Positions 5,781 to 10,935 of a stretch of DNA of 10,935 bases are shown here, one piece after another. The stretch comes from Coriobacteriia bacterium. GTDB taxonomy: Bacteria > Actinomycetota > Coriobacteriia > WRKU01 > WQUG01. The translations under genes and the position numbers were made by a program. The first letter of the stretch is position 1, and every line of letters starts with the position of its first letter. The notes below the pieces were generated by a model, which did not search any database, was not told where the DNA came from, and saw nothing but the letters and a program-made list of their open reading frames with translations. The DNA is taken from the NCBI GenBank assembly GCA_009785705.1, contig WQVS01000047.1, forward strand, positions 1-10,935, given 5' to 3'.

Positions 5781-7115
5781 ATGAAGTATAACTCATGCAT
5801 ATCAAATACGTCGCCTGGCGACCAAGGTAAAAGTATCTGTCCAAAAAAGAGTACTGGCAGCGGTGCTGCTATACGACCGCGTGTCCGTATAGCGATTGCT
5901 AGTCTTATGGTTAGCCTTCTAGCCGTTTCGTCTCTAAGCGGGGCCCTAGGCATGGCAGTCAATGCGGCACATGCTAATCCTCCTGGTAATGCGGCTCAAC
6001 ATCGTGAACGCGCAGAAGATGCCCGTGAACGTGCTGCTGCTGCCGATCAGCGAGCAGAAGAGCTGCAAAGCGAGATTCGTGACCTTGACGAAAACATCTC
6101 GCGCTATACCGATCAAGCCGCAGAGCTTGCTCCACAGGTGCGAGATGCTACAGAACATACCACTGAACTAACTAACGAAGTCAATTCTCTGCAGACAGAA
6201 ATCGATGACCTAACAGTACAAATTGGAGAAACCGAAGCAGAGCTTGACCATCAACAAGAATTGCTCAACGCACGAGCAGTAAGCACCTATCGCGGAGAAA
6301 GTCAGGCTCTACTAGAGATTCTCTTTGGAGCTGAAGACTTAGGTGACCTAATTGCCCGTGCAGAAAACATCAGGGCAGTCCTCGATCACAATAGTCAAAT
6401 ATCTATCGATTTAGAAATGCTTTCAAGACGCCTTGAAAATGAACGAGAAAGACTTGACACTGCCTTGACAGAAGTTTCTGAAAGACGTGCAGAGGCTGCT
6501 TCAGCAGAAGCAGAGCTACGCAGTCTACAGCAACGTGCTCAGGCTGCTGCCGACACTGCAATTCAATTACAAAATGACCGCTCTGCCATGCTGACTGACA
6601 CGCAAGCTAATGCTGAACGACTACGTGCCTTTGCAGCAGAGGAAGAAGCCATGGCAGCGCAAATCACGGCGCAACTACAAAGTGGCGGAAGCCTAGGGGG
6701 CAGCACCGGAGGCGGAGTCTTCCAGGGCCGTATGACCTGGCCTGTTCCAGGCTTTACTCGAGTAAGCTCAGGCTTTGGTAATCGACCTAGAGTATTTGGA
6801 TCAGGTGTTGAACATCACACTGGAATTGACATCGCAGGAGCAGGCATCAATGGGGCCGCTGTCGTAGCCTCTGGAAATGGGCGTGTCATATCAACTGGTT
6901 GGCGCGGAGGTTATGGTAGTACCATAATTATCGACCACGGTGATGGCGTTACTACCCTATATGCGCATCTTCTCTCAATAGATGTTAGTACTGGGCAAGA
7001 AGTAACTGCTGGACAGCGTATTGGGGCTGTAGGAAGCACTGGTAACAGCACAGGCCCCCACCTACACTGGGAAGTACGTGTAAACGGTCAACCCCGCAAT
7101 CCAATGACCTTCTAG
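5781..7115 (+). CDS. Secreted coiled-coil M23 peptidoglycan endopeptidase (EnvC/RipC-like architecture)
   Basis: From the ATG at 5781 the protein has 444 residues. A long basic n-region of about 35 residues leads to a hydrophobic segment (about 38-56) and an AHA-N signal peptidase site near residue 65. Residues 72-292 are charged, Ala/Glu/Arg-rich heptad-like coiled coil. A Gly/Ser linker (about 301-312) precedes an M23 domain at about 320-442. Zinc and catalytic residues are visible: H346-x3-D350 (HTGID), H396 (YAH), and H427-L-H429. The family cleaves peptide cross-links in peptidoglycan. The coiled-coil-plus-M23 layout resembles EnvC-type and RipC-type proteins that partner FtsEX in cell separation, but no FtsEX is in view. 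Upstream in-frame TTG (5757) would precede the TATAAT and is unlikely. It is divergent from nfnA and ends 34 bases before a strong terminator. Confidence 0.9.
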   Translation: MKYNSCISNTSPGDQGKSICPKKSTGSGAAIRPRVRIAIASLMVSLLAVSSLSGALGMAVNAAHANPPGNAAQHRERAEDARERAAAADQRAEELQSEIRDLDENISRYTDQAAELAPQVRDATEHTTELTNEVNSLQTEIDDLTVQIGETEAELDHQQELLNARAVSTYRGESQALLEILFGAEDLGDLIARAENIRAVLDHNSQISIDLEMLSRRLENERERLDTALTEVSERRAEAASAEAELRSLQQRAQAAADTAIQLQNDRSAMLTDTQANAERLRAFAAEEEAMAAQITAQLQSGGSLGGSTGGGVFQGRMTWPVPGFTRVSSGFGNRPRVFGSGVEHHTGIDIAGAGINGAAVVASGNGRVISTGWRGGYGSTIIIDHGDGVTTLYAHLLSIDVSTGQEVTAGQRIGAVGSTGNSTGPHLHWEVRVNGQPRNPMTF

Positions 7116-7149
7116 TTCTCAAAGCTACTAGAACACACATAACTACAAG

Positions 7150-7188
7150 TTAAAAGAGCCTTCCAGAAGTACTGGGAGGCTCTTTTAA
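7150..7188. terminator. Bidirectional intrinsic terminator
   Basis: Arms 7150-7164 and 7174-7188 pair over 15 positions with a single G.T wobble and enclose a 9-base loop. The stem is GC-rich near the loop, with A-rich and T-rich flanks built into the arms (AAAAGAGCC/GGCTCTTTT), so it can end transcription from either side. It lies between the convergent M23 and pth genes. Confidence 0.9.
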
Positions 7189-7209
7189 GTGGTTCTTGCT
7201 TACCTGTCC

Positions 7210-7803
7210 TTACTGAAATAGATTTTCTTCAAGGTGTGCCTTCGCCATTTCTGCTGCCTGAAAGGCGCTCTCAACTAAGTCCTCATATGCCTGAGGGCGC
7301 AAAGCCTGCAGCACATAGTCAGCAGCATCCATCTTTCCTGGGGGGCGTCCAACCCCCACCCGAATACGCTGATAATCACGCGTTCCTAGGCTATCAATGG
7401 TGGAGCGATGACCATTGTGTCCTGCATGGCCGCCTCCTTTTTTGAGACGAACATCACCAGCAGGCAGGTCAAGCTCATCAGCAATGACGATTAAATTTTC
7501 TTCTGGATTAATCCCGTACTTATCGCAAAGCTTCTTTATAGAGTTGCCTGAGAGGTTCATGAAGGTCTGAGGTTTTGCCAGAACAATCTCTGTTCCACGG
7601 CGATTATCCTTGACCTTGCAAGTAAGAGCACCTGCCTCATCTTTCCAGTAGCTGCCGCCCAACTCATCCGCTAAAGCGTCTATGGCAATAAAGCCCACAT
7701 TGTGACGAGTCTGCGCATACTTTAGCCCTGGATTTCCCAGACCAACAACCAGAAAGTCAGCAGGTGTTACTTCGACTTTACTTTTCTTCTTTCGGAAAAA
7801 CAC
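7210..7803 (-). CDS. pth: Peptidyl-tRNA hydrolase
   Basis: This 197-residue cytoplasmic enzyme cleaves the ester bond of peptidyl-tRNAs released early from ribosomes, so the tRNA can be reused. Family motifs are clear: GLGNPG with N24, TRHNVGF with the catalytic-type H34, KPQTFMNLSG with N83, ADELDLP with D109, and GGGHAGHNGHRS with H126 and N130. Compared with Escherichia coli Pth there is a short basic N-terminal extension (FFRKKKSKVEVTP). The start is GTG at 7803 with a weak GAGAG upstream. It lies 40 bases after prs on the same strand and is probably the last gene of a glmU-prs-pth transcript ending at the 7150-7188 terminator. Confidence 0.95.
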   Translation of the reverse strand: MFFRKKKSKVEVTPADFLVVGLGNPGLKYAQTRHNVGFIAIDALADELGGSYWKDEAGALTCKVKDNRRGTEIVLAKPQTFMNLSGNSIKKLCDKYGINPEENLIVIADELDLPAGDVRLKKGGGHAGHNGHRSTIDSLGTRDYQRIRVGVGRPPGKMDAADYVLQALRPQAYEDLVESAFQAAEMAKAHLEENLFQ

Positions 7804-7843
7804 GTTATCTCTCTATGGTAGATTCTGAGTTCTAAATTGCGAC

Positions 7844-8797
7844 TTAAAACTCAAAGTCAGGATCAAAAAGATCGCTTACGCTGCCATTATTGAATACGTT
7901 GCGAATTGCTGCAGCAAACATAGGAGCAACACTCAAGACAGTTAACTTGTCACAAGTTCTGTCTTCAAGAATCGCAACAGTATTAGTAACGACACATTCC
8001 ACAACAGCAGAGTCGCGGATACGTTCACGGGCAGGAGGTGACAATATTCCGTGGGTTGCCCCCAAGTAAATGGCCTTTGCTCCCTTGTCTAATAGGGCCT
8101 GTGCCCCTGCGGTGATGGTTCCTGCAGTGTCAATCATGTCATCAGTCACGATACAGGTCTTGCCCTCTACATCACCAATGATAGAGGTAATTTCTGCCTC
8201 ATTATGCTCTGGGCGCTCTTTGTGCATAATCGCCAAAGGAACATCCAGCATGTCAGAAAGCTTCTTACAAACTTTTGCGCGTCCCACATCAGGACTTACC
8301 ACAACGGCATTCTCCAGATTGAGGCTATCGAAATAGTCTGCCAAAATGCCTAGAGCTGTTAGATGATTAACAGGCATGTCAAAAAAGCCTTGTATCTGCC
8401 CTTGGTGCAAGTCCATCGTAATAATGCGATTGGCTCCTGCAACAGTCAGCAGGTCAGCCACTAGCTTTGCAGAAATGGGTTCACGTGCAGCGCTTTTTTT
8501 ATCCTGACGTGCGTAGGCAAAATGCGGAATCACAACACAGATGCTTGCGGCACTGGCGCGCTTAGCAGCATCAATCATGATAAGCAATTCCATCAAAGCT
8601 TCGTTCACATCTCCGCATAAGGACTGCACTAAGAAGGTCTCTACGCCACGAACGCTGTCAAGAAAGCGAACGTAAATCTCTTGATTCGCAAACTTTTCAA
8701 TCTTAACTTTGCCTAGCTCAATACCCAGAATGTCTGCAATCTCTTGCGATAACTCTGGGTGAGAAGTACCAGAAAAGACCATCATATTTCGTGACAT
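7844..8797 (-). CDS. prs: Ribose-phosphate pyrophosphokinase (PRPP synthase)
   Basis: This 317-residue enzyme transfers pyrophosphate from ATP to ribose 5-phosphate, giving PRPP for purine, pyrimidine, histidine, tryptophan and NAD synthesis. FANQEIYVRF at about 36-45, the flexible catalytic loop RQDKKSAAREPISAK at 97-111, the MDLHQGQIQGFFD signature at 128-140 with H131, and the PRPP loop TDDMIDTAGT at 218-227 are all intact. The length is typical of class I enzymes. The ATG at 8797 has GAAGGG about ten bases upstream. A possible promoter lies in the 125-base gap after glmU, so prs and pth may be transcribed separately as well as with glmU. Confidence 0.97.
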   Translation of the reverse strand: MSRNMMVFSGTSHPELSQEIADILGIELGKVKIEKFANQEIYVRFLDSVRGVETFLVQSLCGDVNEALMELLIMIDAAKRASAASICVVIPHFAYARQDKKSAAREPISAKLVADLLTVAGANRIITMDLHQGQIQGFFDMPVNHLTALGILADYFDSLNLENAVVVSPDVGRAKVCKKLSDMLDVPLAIMHKERPEHNEAEITSIIGDVEGKTCIVTDDMIDTAGTITAGAQALLDKGAKAIYLGATHGILSPPARERIRDSAVVECVVTNTVAILEDRTCDKLTVLSVAPMFAAAIRNVFNNGSVSDLFDPDFEF

Positions 8798-8839
8798 GTT
8801 GTGCTACCCTTCTTTCTACTTTTGTTTATAGGACATATC

Positions 8840-8869
8840 TTAATATGTAGTGCCTAGCATTTGGTGCAA
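8840..8869 (-). promoter_or_regulatory. Candidate prs promoter
   Basis: On the minus strand TTGCAC (8869-8864) and TATTAA (8845-8840) are separated by 18 bases, followed by about 42 bases to the prs ATG. A small ACATAT/ATATGT inverted repeat overlaps the -10 area. Both hexamers are imperfect, so this is tentative. Confidence 0.35.
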
Positions 8870-8922
8870 GTCTTGAACATTTAGCAATATCTTGGCAAAC
8901 CTGCGTACCTTATTCGGTAAGC

Positions 8923-10296
8923 TTATTTTGCTTCTCTTTTCTTTTTTACCCAGCCGTCCTTGTTTACCTGAGGGGCACGAGCCAAGGCAAGCGAATCATC
9001 GGGGACATCGTTACTAATGGTACTTCCCGCAGCAGTAACAGAACCTTTCCCTATGGTAAGAGGTGCCACCAACATTGTATCTGAACCAATAAAGGCCGCA
9101 TCTTCAATGGTGGTATGTGATTTCTTTTCACCATCATAGTTACAAGTAATGGTTCCAGCCCCTATGTTGACCTTTTCGCCTAGTGTGGCATCTCCGATAT
9201 AGCTAAGATGCGGAACTTTGCTGCCATCACCAACCTTTGACTTCTTCACTTCTACACTCGGTCCTACTCGTACATCATTTCCTAGCTCTACCTCAGGACG
9301 AATGTAGGAGTAAGGTCCGATCGTACAGCGGTCACCCATGCAGGAATCATGGACTATCGACTCTTCTATACTACAATCTTCACCAATATTCGCTCCATAA
9401 ATGCGTGTATTAGGACCAAGGATAGAGCCACGCTTAACCGTACTTCCTTTGGCAATCGTGGTATTGGGCAAAATCTCCACATCATGCTCTAGCTCACAAT
9501 CGGGGGAAATCCATGTCATTTCTGGCGCTACTATGCTGACCCCTTTTTCCATCCATCTCTCATTGATGCGCTTTTGCAGAATCTGACCAGCCTGAGCAAG
9601 CTGCACACGAGAATTTACTCCATGAGCTTCTTCTGCTTCAGCAAGTTGAAGTCCCATGACAGATTCCCCTTCTGCATGGCAAACTTTAACCATGTCAGTT
9701 AGGTAGTATTCGCCTTGGGCATTGTTGCTATCAATCTTTGCTAGGCGCTCGAAAAGTTCTTCCAGTGCAAAACAGTAGATTCCCGTATTAATCTCATTGA
9801 TGGCAAGTTCACTAGGACTAGCATCTTTATCCTCTACGATAGCTGCAATACTGCCCGTTCCATCACGAACAATGCGGCCGTAGCCACTGGGATTGTCTAC
9901 CTGTGCTGTAAGCACTGCCATACTGCGATTACGGCAAACATCAATTAGTTGACGTAGGGTTTCAGGACGCAATAAAGGCATGTCGCCACACATGACTAAC
10001 AGATAGCCCGTGCTATCCTTCAGAGCATCTGTCGCAACAACAACAGCGTCTGCCGTACCCTTTTGTTCGGGCTGATGGACACACTCTACCGAATCGGCCA
10101 GAACGCTGCGTACTTGTTCTTGCTTGTGGCCTACGATGGTTAGGATGCGCTCACAACCTGCCTCTTCTGCAGCTGCGATGACAAGCTGAATCATCGGCAC
10201 ATCCAGCACCCTATGGACAACTTTAGGCTTATCGGATTTCATGCGTGTTCCCGCACCTGCTGCAAGAATCAAAGCTGTTACGGTATTTGAGCTCAT
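8923..10296 (-). CDS. glmU: Bifunctional N-acetylglucosamine-1-phosphate uridyltransferase / glucosamine-1-phosphate acetyltransferase
   Basis: This 457-residue cytoplasmic enzyme makes UDP-N-acetylglucosamine for peptidoglycan in two steps. The N-terminal nucleotidyltransferase has LAAGAGTRMKSDKPK at 11-25, QKGTADAV at 78-85 and MCGDMPLL at 102-109. The C-terminal left-handed beta-helix, built from isoleucine- and glycine-rich hexapeptide repeats, spans about 260-440. The acetyltransferase base corresponds to H363 in VPHLSYIGD, followed by NIGAGTITCNYDG at 377-389. Length and both active sites look normal. GGAGG lies four bases before the ATG. The 114-base gap back to recR contains decayed copies of the recR 3' end. 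Confidence 0.97.
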   Translation of the reverse strand: MSSNTVTALILAAGAGTRMKSDKPKVVHRVLDVPMIQLVIAAAEEAGCERILTIVGHKQEQVRSVLADSVECVHQPEQKGTADAVVVATDALKDSTGYLLVMCGDMPLLRPETLRQLIDVCRNRSMAVLTAQVDNPSGYGRIVRDGTGSIAAIVEDKDASPSELAINEINTGIYCFALEELFERLAKIDSNNAQGEYYLTDMVKVCHAEGESVMGLQLAEAEEAHGVNSRVQLAQAGQILQKRINERWMEKGVSIVAPEMTWISPDCELEHDVEILPNTTIAKGSTVKRGSILGPNTRIYGANIGEDCSIEESIVHDSCMGDRCTIGPYSYIRPEVELGNDVRVGPSVEVKKSKVGDGSKVPHLSYIGDATLGEKVNIGAGTITCNYDGEKKSHTTIEDAAFIGSDTMLVAPLTIGKGSVTAAGSTISNDVPDDSLALARAPQVNKDGWVKKKREAK

Positions 10297-10312
10297 ATTT
10301 CCTCCAAAGTAT

Positions 10313-10440
10313 TTGTAACTCTCTTCTAACTTCGAGAGCTTTGTAGTCTACAATTCTCGTCTGGCTTCGAGAGCCTTGCAGCTCTTTGTTTGTGGGCAAG
10401 GCATTTTTGATTAAAGCTCTCGCCTGGCTTCGAGAGCCTT
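10313..10440 (-). repeat. Decayed repeats of the recR 3' end
   Basis: The recR 3' end (10440-10411) encodes KALEARREL and a stop. Two further copies follow downstream in the transcribed direction. At 10377-10348 the DNA again reads KALEARREL plus TAG when translated. At 10342-10313 it reads KALEVRRELQ. The copies are 63 and 35 bases apart from start to start, and similarity drops outside this block. Each unit can also form a CTCTC/GAGAG hairpin. Whether these are leftover partial duplications or hairpins under selection cannot be settled here. Confidence 0.75.
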
Positions 10441-10935
10441 GCCCAGAGTCAGCTCATCTGCAAACTCTAGGTCTCCGCCAACGGGTAGTCCGCTGGCAAG
10501 CCTAGTCACTTTTATTCCTAGCTGTTTCAGTGTTTTTGCTAAGAATACTGCCGTAGTCTCTCCTTCGACATTGGGATTAGTGGCAAGAATGATTTCTTCG
10601 ATTTCGTTTCTTGCTAAACGTTCCAATAGTTCGCGTATACGCAACTGGTCTGGGCCTACTCCGTCCATGGGAGATATCGATCCGTGCAAGACATGATAGC
10701 GGCCGCGAAACTCGCCTGTACGCTCTATCGCCATAACATCACGTGGCTCTTCAACAACACAAAGCAAGGCAGTATCACGGCGGTCATCAGCACAGACCTG
10801 ACACAGTCCTCCGTCTTCGGCGAAATCCCAACAGGCAGTGCAGAAACTGATGCTCTCCTTGAGCCTCAAGATGCTGTCAGAAAGGCGCGCGGCATCATCC
10901 TTGTCGCGAGCCAGCAGCCAGTAGGTAATCCGCTG
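10411..10935 (-). CDS. recR: Recombination mediator protein RecR, 5' end outside the window
   Basis: The frame is open from the window edge to a TAA at 10413-10411, giving 174 residues. RecR is usually near 200, so about 25 N-terminal residues, including most of the helix-hairpin-helix, are missing. Visible parts are QRITYWLL near the edge, then a four-cysteine zinc finger (FCTAC followed by LCQVC) and a Toprim domain: LLCVVEEPRDVMAIE, YHVLHGSISPMDGVGP, LATNPNVEGE. The tail is GLPVGGDLEFADELTLGKALEARREL, as in the family. RecR works with RecO (and RecF) to load RecA on single-stranded DNA at gaps. An internal TTG at 10869 is not the start, because conserved family sequence continues upstream of it. 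Confidence 0.96.
   Translation of the reverse strand, partial: QRITYWLLARDKDDAARLSDSILRLKESISFCTACWDFAEDGGLCQVCADDRRDTALLCVVEEPRDVMAIERTGEFRGRYHVLHGSISPMDGVGPDQLRIRELLERLARNEIEEIILATNPNVEGETTAVFLAKTLKQLGIKVTRLASGLPVGGDLEFADELTLGKALEARREL

Noticed and set aside
5711..5962. Minus-strand frame overlapping the M23 start
   Set aside because: It is antisense to the M23 signal-peptide region and has no family features. Divergent promoters explain this region better.
10394..10444. GGGCAAGGC/GCCTTGCCC inverted repeat as a recR terminator
   Set aside because: The arms are far apart and no T-run follows in the recR direction. It looks like a by-product of the recR-end repeats.
10411..10869. Short RecR starting at the TTG at 10869
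   Set aside because: The same frame continues to the window edge with conserved RecR residues (QRITYWLL), so the true start is outside the window.
1..10935. Mobile element, CRISPR, phage or defence system
   Set aside because: No transposase, integrase, regularly spaced repeats or defence-type domains were seen. Nearly all coding space is housekeeping or common metabolic genes.

Overview
The window looks like ordinary chromosome from a moderate-G+C bacterium. The best guess is an actinomycete, possibly of the class Coriobacteriia. This rests on the gene mix (an NfnAB/SudBA-type flavoprotein pair, a MetY-type sulfhydrylase, a coiled-coil M23 peptidase) and on possible leaderless starts. It is a guess from protein resemblance, not a determination. 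No insertion sequence, phage gene, CRISPR array, tRNA or rRNA is visible.

Layout. Positions 1-197 hold the 5' end of a minus-strand metY-like gene. Positions 198-555 are non-coding and contain a 17-bp-arm palindrome and a large structured element (copy A). Two plus-strand genes follow: a short GGQ ribosome-rescue factor (556-900) and an unrecognised 197-residue protein (912-1505). Nested inverted repeats fill the convergent gap to serS (minus, 1645-2970). Upstream of serS lies a second copy of the structured element (copy B), then nfnB (3089-4660) and nfnA (about 4660-5652), both minus and joined by a TAATG overlap. A divergent plus-strand gene encodes a secreted coiled-coil M23 peptidoglycan hydrolase (5781-7115). 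It ends at a strong bidirectional terminator facing pth. The remaining genes, pth, prs, glmU and a 5'-truncated recR, all run on the minus strand.

Functions. The minus-strand block at the right is housekeeping: RecR in recombinational repair, GlmU making UDP-GlcNAc, Prs making PRPP, and Pth recycling peptidyl-tRNA. SerS and the rescue factor also serve translation. The M23 protein remodels the cell wall. NfnA/NfnB would move electrons between NAD(P)H and ferredoxin or sulfur compounds.

The most interesting content is between the genes. Copies A (356-533) and B (2997-3121) share a three-stem fold. At least four base pairs differ by compensating double changes. The non-Watson-Crick pairs I checked are G.U when read on the plus strand but would be A.C on the minus strand. 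Copy B has a promoter-like TTGCAT/TATACT just in front of it. This points to a plus-strand structured RNA family, with a MITE-like repeat as the main alternative. Other points of note are decayed copies of the recR 3' end after recR, a possible operator at metY, a repeat-built N-terminal extension on NfnB, and possible leaderless starts.
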